From Methylomarinum sp. Ch1-1 (GTDB lineage: Bacteria; Pseudomonadota; Gammaproteobacteria; Methylococcales; Methylomonadaceae), in contig NZ_CP157743.1 in NCBI RefSeq assembly GCF_030717995.2, positions 372,001-436,000 of the forward strand: a stretch of 64,000 nt of DNA, read 5' to 3'. Position numbers and translations under genes: made by a program. The notes beneath the pieces were generated by a model that saw only the letters and a program-made list of their open reading frames with translations, was not told where the DNA came from and made no database searches. Below are positions 16,361-24,754 of the stretch, piece after piece. Numbering within the stretch: position 1 is the stretch's first letter; each line of letters opens with the position of its first letter.

Positions 16361-18244
16361 CTATTCCGCTTGTTCGAGTTGTTCCTCCGCCTCCATCCAG
16401 TCCGCTTCGGCCTGCTCCAGGTCACGATCGACATCCGATTTCTGCGCCAGCAACTGCTTTAAGCGCTCTTTGTTGTCATCATCGTAAACCGTCGGGTCGG
16501 CCAGTTGCTGTTCCAATTGTTGTTGTTGCCGGTGATACCGTTCCACCTGCTGCTCGGCCTTTTTCAAGGCATCCATCAGCGGTTTCAGGCGTTTACGGCG
16601 TTCCGCCTCTTGTTTGCGCTGATCCTTGCGAGAAACGGCGGGCTGTGTCTCGGTGACCGCTTCGTCCGGCTCTCGTTTCCGTTCCGACAGCCAATTGCGG
16701 TAATCGTCCAGGTCGCCGTCAAACGGTTCGGCCGCGCCATCGGCGACCAGTATCAATTGATCCGTCACCGAACGCAATAAATGGCGATCATGCGAGACCA
16801 GCACTATCGCCCCTTCGTATTCCTGCAAGGCCACGCTCAATGCATGACGCATTTCCAGGTCTAGGTGATTGGTCGGTTCGTCCAGCAATAATAAGTTGGG
16901 GTTCTGATAGACCAGCAGAGCCAGCACCAACCGGGCTTTTTCGCCGCCCGAGAACGGTCCGACCGGATCGTTGACCTTATCGCCCCTGAAGTCGAAGCCG
17001 CCGAGGAAATTGCGCAAGTCCTTTTCGGTCGCCTGGTTATCCAGTTTTTGCAGGTGCCATAATGGACTTTCCTCCAGCCGCAGCTGCTCCAATTGATGCT
17101 GGGCAAAATAGCCGATATTCAGCGCCTCGGCCGTCTGCACCTCTCCGCCAAGCGCCGTCATTTCTCCGGCTAGCACCTTGATTAGGCTGGATTTTCCGGC
17201 CCCATTCGGCCCCAGCAGACCGATCCGGTCGCCCGGTGAAATCGACAATGAAGCTTGATTGATAATGATGTTGTCGCCATAACCGATGGTCGCCTCGTCA
17301 ATTTTCAGCAACGGATTCGGCAGTTTTTCCGGTTTGGCAAAGGTGAAGCCGAACGGCGAATCGACATGGGCCTGCGCAATCAACTCCATGCGTTCCAACG
17401 ATTTGATTCGGCTTTGCGCCTGTTTAGCCTTGGTCGCCTTGGCCTTGAAACGGTTAACGAAACTCTGAATATGGGCGATTTCTCGCTGCTGACGCTGATA
17501 AGCGGATTGTTGCTGGGCCAGCTTTTCCGCTCGCATGCGTTCAAAAGCGGAATAATTGCCGGTATAGATCTCGGCCTTGTTTTGCTCGATATGCACGATA
17601 TGATCGGTAATCGCATCGAGAAAGTCACGGTCATGAGAGATCAACAACAAGGTGCCCGGATATTTTGTCAACCAATCCTGCAACCAAATCACCGCATCCA
17701 GATCCAGGTGGTTGGTCGGTTCGTCCAATAACAACACATCGGAACGGCACATCAGCGCCTGAGCCAAATTCAAACGCATGCGCCAGCCGCCGGAAAAGGA
17801 ATTGACCGGATGATTTTCCTGTTCGGCGGAAAACCCCAGCCCTTTCATCAGTCTCGAGGCCCGGGCCTCGGCGGTATAGCCGCCGATATGCTCCAACGCG
17901 CCATGCAGTTCCGCCAACTTGATGCCGTCGCCGTCCAGCTCGGCCTGTTTTAATTGCCGTTGCAGCCGCCTTAATTCCTGGTCTCCATCGATCACATAAT
18001 CGATCGCCGCACAGTCCAGCGCCGGCGTTTCCTGGGCGACATGGGCGATTTCCAGATTAGGCGGCATCGAGAATTCACCTTCATCGGCGTGCAGTTCATT
18101 ACGCAGCATCGCGAATAAACTGGACTTGCCGACGCCATTGGCGCCGGTCAAACCGACTTTCTGGCCTTTATGGATGATCAAAGAAGCCTCGCGAAACAGC
18201 ACCCGGGTACCGCGACGCAAGGATATATTTTTAAAATTCAGCAT
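16361..18244 (-). CDS. yheS: ABC-F ATPase, YheS type
   Basis: A soluble ABC-F protein with two ATPase domains and no membrane part; the family acts at the ribosomal exit site on stalled or difficult translation. 627 residues (E. coli YheS 637). Domain 1 has Walker A GANGVGKSS (34-42), signature NSFSGGWRMR and Walker B VLLLDEPTNHLD. The inter-domain linker is rich in Arg/Lys (P-tot region). Domain 2 has GPNGAGKSS, GPFSGGEKAR and LLLLDEPTNHLD. A C-terminal coiled coil (about 560-625, RYHRQQQQLEQQLAD) follows. The N-terminal MLNFKNISLRRG and the linker fit YheS better than Uup or EttA. It heads the yheS-membrane-usp-cobU run. Confidence 0.93.
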   Translation of the reverse strand: MLNFKNISLRRGTRVLFREASLIIHKGQKVGLTGANGVGKSSLFAMLRNELHADEGEFSMPPNLEIAHVAQETPALDCAAIDYVIDGDQELRRLQRQLKQAELDGDGIKLAELHGALEHIGGYTAEARASRLMKGLGFSAEQENHPVNSFSGGWRMRLNLAQALMCRSDVLLLDEPTNHLDLDAVIWLQDWLTKYPGTLLLISHDRDFLDAITDHIVHIEQNKAEIYTGNYSAFERMRAEKLAQQQSAYQRQQREIAHIQSFVNRFKAKATKAKQAQSRIKSLERMELIAQAHVDSPFGFTFAKPEKLPNPLLKIDEATIGYGDNIIINQASLSISPGDRIGLLGPNGAGKSSLIKVLAGEMTALGGEVQTAEALNIGYFAQHQLEQLRLEESPLWHLQKLDNQATEKDLRNFLGGFDFRGDKVNDPVGPFSGGEKARLVLALLVYQNPNLLLLDEPTNHLDLEMRHALSVALQEYEGAIVLVSHDRHLLRSVTDQLILVADGAAEPFDGDLDDYRNWLSERKREPDEAVTETQPAVSRKDQRKQEAERRKRLKPLMDALKKAEQQVERYHRQQQQLEQQLADPTVYDDDNKERLKQLLAQKSDVDRDLEQAEADWMEAEEQLEQAE

Positions 18245-18306
18245 ATTATCCGTTAAAACTTAAAAAACCACGGTCAAACATCGCGCCAACGCCGAACCTT
18301 AGGAAG

Positions 18307-18473
18307 TAGCAATTCCCATATTTGAGCATTCTTGCTGTGTTTAGGGCATGGGGTGTGTCTGTCGAGGAGCGCCGTAAACCCATCCCTAGGGGCTTGACGG
18401 CCGCATCCTTGCTGCCGACATCCTCGCCAAACACACCCCATGCCCTTTTTGACCGCCAAACTGGGAATTACTG
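18307..18473. mobile_element. Family B element, copy 2
   Basis: 167 bases with ends TAGCAATTCCCATATTTG and (complement) CAGTAATTCCCAGTTTGG and a perfect 9-bp target duplication CTTAGGAAG (18298-18306 and 18474-18482). It is oriented opposite to the copies at 24231 and 48552. Open frames through it (FGEDVGSKDAAVK and similar) recur with every copy and are artefacts. Confidence 0.92.
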
Positions 18474-18525
18474 CTTAGGAAGCGGGCATAGAAGCCAAAA
18501 CAGATTTCCGGGTTAAAATAGCATC

Positions 18526-18717
18526 ATGAAAGCAAAATTCCGCAAACCTGTAAATCCACTGTTCAAACCGCAGGACCGTTATTACGTTAACGAACGAGGT
18601 TGGTGGTTTTACACGGTCGACATGATCAGCGGTCCTTATGCCACTAAGGCGGAATGCGTCGATGCCTGCCGCAGCTATATTCAAAAACGCGATGGCGTGT
18701 TTGCCGAGACCTGCTAA
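18526..18717 (+). CDS. Small conserved-type protein, function unknown
   Basis: 63 residues. The centre, RYYVNERGWWFYTVDMISGPYATKAECVDAC in two parts, looks like a small beta-sheet domain recalling the DUF6316-type proteins of gammaproteobacteria, but this is from memory. Two cysteines flank a short helix. A good terminator follows (18748-18777), which supports a real transcript. No convincing ribosome site stands out. No operon partner is present. Confidence 0.6.
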   Translation: MKAKFRKPVNPLFKPQDRYYVNERGWWFYTVDMISGPYATKAECVDACRSYIQKRDGVFAETC

Positions 18718-18747
18718 ACTACGCCATCTAAACATCGCCCTATTCTA

Positions 18748-18777
18748 CAATGTTCGCAACGCAACATTGGCTTTTTT
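18748..18777 (+). terminator. Terminator after the 63-residue gene
   Basis: CAATGTT (18748-18754) pairs with AACATTG (18763-18769), followed by GCTTTTTT. It lies 31 bases after the stop codon. Confidence 0.7.
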
Positions 18778-18911
18778 AGCCAACGCCTCGCTTAAATAAG
18801 CGGAACCAGGACCGTTGCCAGCAAATATTTCAGCTGCGCTAACGATAAATCGTGTACATTTTGCTTAAGTCCGCGAGATAACCCAGATAGAAATTCTTCC
18901 GGCGATCCATT

Positions 18912-19937
18912 ATGAAAAAAAAGAAGCTCATAGCGCCAGCGATGCTGTTTATTTCCGCTGTCTTGGCCGGCTGGTTTTATCGTCACTCGGGTCAGCCCGA
19001 TCCAGACCGATTGACCCTGTACGGCAACATCGATATCCGCCAGGTTAATTTAAGCTTTCACGACCCGGAGCATATCGAGCAAATCGTCGTTCAGGAAGGC
19101 GAACGCGTCAAGCAGGGACAACTACTGGCGATCCAGGACCTGCAGCGCTTCCAATACGCCATCGACAGCGCCGCCGCGCGTCTGGCTCAGCAACAACAGG
19201 TTATGAACCGGCTGCTCAACGGTTCCCGGCCCGAAGAAATCGCCAAAGCACGCGCCGACGTCAAGGCGGCTGAAGCGGAAGTCGACTTCGCCGGCAAGGA
19301 GCTGAAACGCCTACAGACGCTAAGTCGAAAAAAGCTGGCGTCGATTGAAGCCGCCGATCGCGCTCGTTCGGAACTGGATTCGGCCCGGGAAAAACTGCAG
19401 GCGTTGAGAGAACTGCATGCGCTCACCGTCATCGGTCCGCGCCAGGAAGATATTGAGGCGGCCCGCGCGTCGTTAAGAGTCGAACAAACGGCCTTGAAGT
19501 TGGCCAAAAAAATCTGGCAGGACGCCCATCTTTATGCGCCGGACGACGGCGTCATCCAGAACCGCATGCTCGAGCCGGGCGACATGGCGGATGCGCAAAC
19601 GCCGGTGTTTACCTTAGCCCTGACCGATCCGGTTTGGGCCAGGGTCTACGCCTCGGAAACGGATTTGGGCAAACTGCGCCCGGGCATGGTCGCCGAGATT
19701 CGTTCGGACAGTTTTCCCGATCAAGCCTATCAAGGTTGGGTCGGCTATATTTCGCCGACCGCCGAATTCACGCCGAAAGCCGTCGAAACCGTCGAACTCA
19801 GAACCAGTCTCGTCTATCAGGTGCGCGTGTACGCCTGCAACCCCAAACATCAACTTCGCCTGGGTATGCCGGTGACGGTGTCGATTAAGCTGATACAGCC
19901 CGATGTAACGGGCAGGCAACACTGTACGGGGGCGTAA
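18912..19937 (+). CDS. ybhG: Periplasmic adaptor (membrane fusion) subunit of an ABC exporter, YbhG type
   Basis: 341 residues. An N-terminal signal anchor (about 5-26, AMLFISAVLAGWFY) is followed by the biotinyl-lipoyl half LTLYGNIDIRQVNLSF and EHIEQIVVQEGERVKQGQLLAI. Then come a long alpha-hairpin coiled coil (about 75-200, AEAEVDFAGKELKRLQTLSRKK), a second lipoyl half (HLYAPDDGVIQNRMLEPGDMA) and a beta-barrel domain. HlyD/YbhG family proteins link an inner-membrane ABC transporter with an outer-membrane TolC-type channel, and no such channel gene is here. It is the first gene of the ybhG-F-S-R operon, two bases from ybhF. The substrate is unknown; E. coli YbhFSR is linked to drug and cation efflux. 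Confidence 0.9.
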   Translation: MKKKKLIAPAMLFISAVLAGWFYRHSGQPDPDRLTLYGNIDIRQVNLSFHDPEHIEQIVVQEGERVKQGQLLAIQDLQRFQYAIDSAAARLAQQQQVMNRLLNGSRPEEIAKARADVKAAEAEVDFAGKELKRLQTLSRKKLASIEAADRARSELDSAREKLQALRELHALTVIGPRQEDIEAARASLRVEQTALKLAKKIWQDAHLYAPDDGVIQNRMLEPGDMADAQTPVFTLALTDPVWARVYASETDLGKLRPGMVAEIRSDSFPDQAYQGWVGYISPTAEFTPKAVETVELRTSLVYQVRVYACNPKHQLRLGMPVTVSIKLIQPDVTGRQHCTGA

Positions 19938-19939
19938 CG

Positions 19940-21688
19940 ATGAACGAAACGCCAGCGCCGTTAAGGTTGCAAGGCGTCAGCAAGGCGTTTGGCGCCGCCC
20001 CCCCGGCCTTGCGCGACATCTCGTTACGACTACGAACAGGCAGCGTCACAGCCTTGCTCGGCCCGGACGGCGCCGGCAAGACGACGCTGTTGCGATTGGC
20101 CGCCGGCCTATTGCTGCCGGATACCGGCAACATTACGGTTTTCGAACACGATAGCGCCATCAACCCGACCGAGTTGCATAAACTCAGCGGCTATATGCCG
20201 CAGCGTTTCGGACTCTACGAAGATCTCAGCGTTCAAGAGAACCTGACGCTTTACGCCGATCTGCACGGTATCGAGGCCGCCGAACGAGACAGTCGCTTCG
20301 CCGAACTGACCCAAATGACCGGCTTGGCGAAATTCGGCTCCCGGCTGGCCGGACAACTCTCCGGCGGCATGAAGCAGAAACTCGGCCTGGCCTGTACGCT
20401 GGTCAATCGGCCGCGTTTACTGCTGCTGGACGAACCTTCGGTCGGTGTCGACCCGGTTTCCCGGCGTGAACTTTGGCATATCATCGATGAATTAATCGGC
20501 GCAACCGGAGCAACCGTGCTGTTGAGCACGGCCTATATGGACGAGGCGGAGCGCTGCAGTGATGTGGTGTTGCTGGATCAAGGACAGATATTGATGCAAG
20601 GGGCGCCGGCGCAGTATCACGCTAAGGCGGCCGGCCGCTGCTTTATCGTGACCAGTAAAACTCAGTCCAAACGACAGCTTCAACGCAAACTGGCCGCAAC
20701 ACCCGGCATCATCGATGCCTCGATACAGGGTGAAGGGGTTCGAGTCGTGATCGGTGACGATGCACAAGCCGTTGGAACGACGCTTGCCGCCGACGCGGCT
20801 GAGCTAAAGATCGAACCGGCGCCTCCCAGGCTGGAAGATGTGTTCGTGATGCTGTTGCGGCAGCGGCGTGATGGCGGCGCATTATCGGCAAGCGGCGCTT
20901 ATCCCGGAAACGATTTTGTGGCGCAGAATGGTGGCGAAGCGGTCATCGACGTCGTCTCAGCGGATCGCTGGTTCGGCTCCTTTCAAGCCGTCAAAAAACT
21001 GTCTTTCAATGTGCGTCAGGGCGAAATTTTCGGCCTGCTGGGCGCCAACGGCGCCGGTAAAACGACGACCTTTCGCATGCTTTGCGGTCTGTTGCCACCC
21101 AGCGGCGGTCAATTGCGCGTCGCAGGCGTCGATTTGCGTCGAGCGGCCGCCCGCGCCCGGTCGCGGCTGGGTTATATGTCACAGAAGTTCTCGCTATACG
21201 GCCAACTCAGTGTGCGGCAAAATCTCGATTTTTTCAGTCAGGCCTACGGTCTATCCCGGCAAAAACGCCGAGCCCGGATTGACTGGGCGCTGCAACAGTT
21301 CGACTTGAGCCCCTTCGTCGATTCCAGCAGCGGCGAGCTGCCTTTAGGTTATCAGCAGCGCTTGGCGTTGGCCTGCGCGTTGATGCATGAACCCGACATA
21401 CTGTTTCTCGATGAACCGACCTCCGGCATCGACCCGCTGGCTCGGCGTGAATTCTGGCATCGCATCAACGATTTGGCGGCGCAAGGCGTGACGATACTGG
21501 TCACGACTCATTTCATGGAAGAGGCGGAATATTGCGACCGCTTGTTGATACTCTGCGAAGGCGAGATCCTGGCGTCTGGAACGCCGCTCGAAATCAAACA
21601 ACAGAGTCACGGGAGTGAATGTTCGGCTGCCGTCAGCATGGAAGAGGCTTTCATCCGTTTACTTGAAGCGACGAACGCAAGCGCTTAA
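19940..21688 (+). CDS. ybhF: ABC exporter ATPase with two fused nucleotide-binding domains, YbhF type
   Basis: 582 residues, two complete ATPase cassettes. Domain 1: Walker A GPDGAGKTT (about 39-47), signature LSGGMKQK, Walker B LLLLDEPSVGVDP. Domain 2 (from about 335): Walker A GANGAGKTT, a degenerate signature GELPLGYQQR (LSGGQ-like serine and first glycine altered) and Walker B ILFLDEPTSGIDP. The degenerate site suggests asymmetric hydrolysis, as in other fused exporters. It is encoded between the adaptor and two permeases with gaps of 2, 5 and 2 bases, so one operon. The cassettes energise the YbhS/YbhR permease pair at the inner membrane. Confidence 0.92.
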   Translation: MNETPAPLRLQGVSKAFGAAPPALRDISLRLRTGSVTALLGPDGAGKTTLLRLAAGLLLPDTGNITVFEHDSAINPTELHKLSGYMPQRFGLYEDLSVQENLTLYADLHGIEAAERDSRFAELTQMTGLAKFGSRLAGQLSGGMKQKLGLACTLVNRPRLLLLDEPSVGVDPVSRRELWHIIDELIGATGATVLLSTAYMDEAERCSDVVLLDQGQILMQGAPAQYHAKAAGRCFIVTSKTQSKRQLQRKLAATPGIIDASIQGEGVRVVIGDDAQAVGTTLAADAAELKIEPAPPRLEDVFVMLLRQRRDGGALSASGAYPGNDFVAQNGGEAVIDVVSADRWFGSFQAVKKLSFNVRQGEIFGLLGANGAGKTTTFRMLCGLLPPSGGQLRVAGVDLRRAAARARSRLGYMSQKFSLYGQLSVRQNLDFFSQAYGLSRQKRRARIDWALQQFDLSPFVDSSSGELPLGYQQRLALACALMHEPDILFLDEPTSGIDPLARREFWHRINDLAAQGVTILVTTHFMEEAEYCDRLLILCEGEILASGTPLEIKQQSHGSECSAAVSMEEAFIRLLEATNASA

Positions 21689-21693
21689 ACACC

Positions 21694-22818
21694 ATGTCTG
21701 CACGCTATTTACGCTTAACAGGACTGATTCGGAAGGAATTTCTACAAATCCGGCGCGACCCCAGTAGTCTGGCGATCGCCTTCGTGATGCCGGTTTTTTT
21801 ATTGTTGCTGTTCGGCTACGGGGTATCGCTGGATGCCCGCAATGTGCCGATCGGACTGGTCGTCGAAAAGATATCGCCGGCAACCCGCAGTTTCACCTCC
21901 GGATTCGAGGCTTCCGATTATTTCAACGCCACCTATTTTGCCGATATCAAACAGGCGCGACTTGCGCTGCAGACCCGCAAGATCAACGCCATCATTCGCA
22001 TCCGCCCCGATTTCGACCGCCAGTTGCATGGCCGCCGCGCCCCGGCTTCGATTCAACTGATACTCGATGGCGTCGATGCCAATACCGCACGGCTGGTTTC
22101 AGGTTATGTACAGGGGGTCTGGAATAACTGGCTAACCCAATATGCCGAACAACACGGACAACAGGCGAGTCTGCCGGTATGGGTCGAACAGCGCATCTGG
22201 TATAACAGCGCCTTGCGCAGCCGCAGTTTTTTGGTGCCAGGGTTGATCGCCGTCATCATGACCCTGATCGGCGCCTTGCTCACCGCCCTGGTGGTCGCCA
22301 GAGAATGGGAGCGCGGCACGATGGAAGCCTTGATCGCAACTCCAGCCAGCGTCAGGGAGGTGTTGTTGGGTAAATTGATACCCTATTATATCCTGGGCAT
22401 GGGCGGCATGCTGTTGTCGATCGCAATGGCGGTATGGTTGTTTCGAGTGCCGCTGCAGGGTTCGCTGTGGGTGCTGCTATTGACCGGCACCCTGTTTCTG
22501 CTGGTGGCGCTGGGCATGGGTTTGGTGATTTCCATTACCGCTAAAAACCAGTTTGTCGCCGGTCAAGTGGCGATTATCGTGACCTTCCTGCCGGCCTTCA
22601 TCCTGTCCGGTTTTATATTCGACATCAGCAGCATGCCGGCGCCGATACAGGCGTTTACTTATTTGGTCGCGGCCCGTTATTTTGTCGCGATCCTGCAGAC
22701 GGTTTTTCTCGCCGGCAATGTCTGGAGCATCATCCTTCCCAATGCCTTGGCGCTCTTGCTGATGGCCATGATATTTTTCGCGTTGGCGTTATCGCGGGCG
22801 CCAAGACGTTTGGAGTAA
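21694..22818 (+). CDS. ybhS: ABC-2 type exporter permease, YbhS type
   Basis: 374 residues in the ABC-2 permease layout. One N-terminal membrane helix (about 24-42, FVMPVFLLLLFGYGVSLD) is followed by a periplasmic domain of about 140 residues and five C-terminal helices from about 180. The family signature is the E-R-G-T stretch, here AREWERGTMEALIATPASVREVLLGK. The conserved SGFIFDISSMP precedes the last helices. With YbhR it forms the transmembrane channel. It starts five bases after ybhF. Confidence 0.9.
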   Translation: MSARYLRLTGLIRKEFLQIRRDPSSLAIAFVMPVFLLLLFGYGVSLDARNVPIGLVVEKISPATRSFTSGFEASDYFNATYFADIKQARLALQTRKINAIIRIRPDFDRQLHGRRAPASIQLILDGVDANTARLVSGYVQGVWNNWLTQYAEQHGQQASLPVWVEQRIWYNSALRSRSFLVPGLIAVIMTLIGALLTALVVAREWERGTMEALIATPASVREVLLGKLIPYYILGMGGMLLSIAMAVWLFRVPLQGSLWVLLLTGTLFLLVALGMGLVISITAKNQFVAGQVAIIVTFLPAFILSGFIFDISSMPAPIQAFTYLVAARYFVAILQTVFLAGNVWSIILPNALALLLMAMIFFALALSRAPRRLE

Positions 22819-22820
22819 GT

Positions 22821-23933
22821 ATGTGGAGCCGAATTTGCGCCCTGTTAATCAAGGAGTTTTTGAATCTGCTCAAGGACAAGAAAAGCCGTTTTGTATTGAT
22901 CGGGCCGCCGCTGATTCAGATGTTCGTATTCGGCTATGCCGCCACCTACGATTTGAATAAAATACCGCTGGCGATCTATAACGAAGATTCCGGCGAAGCT
23001 TCCCGGGACCTGGTGGCCCGCTTTCAGGGCGCGCCCGCCTTCGAGCAGGTGCTGTACATCACTCGCCATGACCAAATCGCCGATACCCTGGACCATAAGA
23101 CAGCGCTACTAATCGTGCATATCGGCGAGCATTTCAGCCGTGATTTACTGAGCGCGCAACGAAACGCGAAGGTGCAGGTGCTGTTGGACGGGCGCAACTC
23201 CAATACCGCTCAGATTGCCCTGGGCTATGTCCAGAGCATAATCAGCGATTTCAATTTATCCTGGATCAGAGAACATGGCTTAACGCAGCCGCCGGCTAGG
23301 CTGGAAATCAGGGCCTGGTTTAACCCCAATCTTGTAAGCCGCTGGTTTATCGTGCCGGGCATCGTCGGCCTGTTGACCCTAGTGGTCACCGTGATTGTCA
23401 CGGCGTTATCGGTCGCTAGGGAACGCGAACAGGGAACCTTCGATCAGTTGCTGGTGACTCCGTTGACGCCGTTGGAGATATTGATCGGTAAAGCGATTCC
23501 TGGCTTGCTGATCGGCTTGCTCGAAGCATCGTTCATCATCGCCATGACGGTCGTTTGGTTTGAAGTGCCGTTATTAGGCAGCATCGCAGCGCTTTATCTG
23601 GGAATAACCTTATTCGTCTTCGCCGTCATCGGCATCGGCCTGATGATTTCATCATTGGCGGTGACTCAGCAACAAGGCTTACTGGGCGGCTTTCTGTTCA
23701 TCGTGCCGGCGGTCATTTTGTCCGGTTACGCCACCCCGATCGCCAATATGCCGCCTTGGGTGCAGACACTGACACTTATCAACCCCCTGCGATATTTTCT
23801 GGTCATCGTCAGGGCGGTGTTCCTGCAAGGCGCCGATACGGCAAGCCTGCTAAACCAGTATTGGCCGATGGCGCTGATCGGCCTGCTTTGCCTGGCGTCG
23901 GCCGGCTGGCTGTTCCGACGCCGGTTATATTAA
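22821..23933 (+). CDS. ybhR: ABC-2 type exporter permease, YbhR type
   Basis: 370 residues, paralogous to the preceding permease with the same one-plus-five helix plan. Features are KEFLNLLKDKKSRFVLIGPPLIQMFVFGYAATYDL at the N-terminus (two blocks), a periplasmic domain, AREREQGTFDQLLVTPLTPLEILIGK, and SGYATPIANMPPWVQ near the end. It is the last gene of the operon. The following 23934-24230 region shows no gene and no clear terminator; an AT-rich GCAAAAA...TTTTTTGC hairpin near 24087-24107 may serve. Confidence 0.9.
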   Translation: MWSRICALLIKEFLNLLKDKKSRFVLIGPPLIQMFVFGYAATYDLNKIPLAIYNEDSGEASRDLVARFQGAPAFEQVLYITRHDQIADTLDHKTALLIVHIGEHFSRDLLSAQRNAKVQVLLDGRNSNTAQIALGYVQSIISDFNLSWIREHGLTQPPARLEIRAWFNPNLVSRWFIVPGIVGLLTLVVTVIVTALSVAREREQGTFDQLLVTPLTPLEILIGKAIPGLLIGLLEASFIIAMTVVWFEVPLLGSIAALYLGITLFVFAVIGIGLMISSLAVTQQQGLLGGFLFIVPAVILSGYATPIANMPPWVQTLTLINPLRYFLVIVRAVFLQGADTASLLNQYWPMALIGLLCLASAGWLFRRRLY

Positions 23934-24230
23934 CGTGGGGCATTAACGGTAACAAACAGCAATGCAAAGAGATCGGTCCGATGGATCAAAAGAAAAGTAA
24001 GCAAGTTGCCCTGAGCGATCCTTCATCCAGGGCAGAGCTCGTATCAATGAAATATTAATGCCTTTCGGCCCAAAGAAAGATAGCAAAAAGCGCGTTTTTT
24101 GCAAAAAATCATCTGTATAATTTTTAGCCGGATTAACAACAAGCTTTAATTATCAATGGTTTTTATGAAAACTTCAGCGTTTGTTAACAGAGTTATCCAC
24201 AGTTATTGGGGATAACGAGCGCCTGTGGCC

Positions 24231-24396
24231 AGCAATTCCCACTTTGGCGTTCAAAAAGGGCATGGGGTGTGTTTGGCGAGGATGTCGGCAGCAAGGATGC
24301 TGCCGTCAAGCCCCCATGGATGGGTTTACGGCGCTCCTCGACAGACACACCCCATGCCCTAAACCCCGCAAAAATACTCAAACTGATGAATTGCTG
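24231..24396. mobile_element. Family B element, copy 3
   Basis: 166 bases, ends CAGCAATTCCCACTTTGG and (complement) CAGCAATTCATCAGTTTG, with the perfect 9-bp duplication GCCTGTGGC (24222-24230 and 24397-24405). The inner part is itself largely palindromic: GGGCATGGGGTGTGT at the left and ACACACCCCATGCCC at the right. It lies just upstream of the cobalamin riboswitch and so within 60 bases of the btuB promoter region. Confidence 0.93.
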
Positions 24397-24454
24397 GCCT
24401 GTGGCGATTGTTGTTGACTAACAACAATAACTCCGTATAATCGGCGCCCTGCTT

Positions 24455-24634
24455 TCTGGTGCCTTGTGACTTTGCCAAGGCTTAAAAGGGAAGCCGGTGC
24501 GTTATTCGATAACAATGCCGGCGCTGCCCCCGCAACGGTAGATAAGTAAAAGAGCGGTCATAGGCCACTGTATCGATGATATGGGAAGGCGACTGTTCTG
24601 GCTTCCGCCACTTATGAGCCCGGAGACCTGCCTG
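24455..24634 (+). promoter_or_regulatory. Cobalamin (adenosylcobalamin) riboswitch controlling btuB-btuM
   Basis: The conserved blocks appear in order: GGTGCC near 24458, AAGGGAAGCCGGTG, then GCTGCCCCCGCAACGGTA, the B12 box GCCACTG (24564-24570), GGGAAGGCG, and GAGCCCGGAGACCTGCC at the 3' end (24616-24632). This matches the class of AdoCbl riboswitch found before btuB in gammaproteobacteria. Bound cobalamin is expected to lower btuB expression, probably by hiding the ribosome site, since no terminator is obvious between the aptamer and the ATG 120 bases later. Confidence 0.95.
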
Positions 24635-24754
24635 AAAGTATCTCGGTGCAGCGGAGGGCTGTTAACGAAACGGGCAATCATCTGTTGTCTTTTCCTACTT
24701 CCTTCCTCTGCAATTCATTCAGCTTTCGTTTGCGCGGGCGGCGCAGAGGATTCT

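Noticed and set aside
24181-24417. Frames such as FGEDVGSKDAAVK repeated at 18.3, 24.2 and 48.6 kb
   Set aside because: They recur only because family B elements are repeated; both strands are open, there is no ribosome site and the frame changes between copies.
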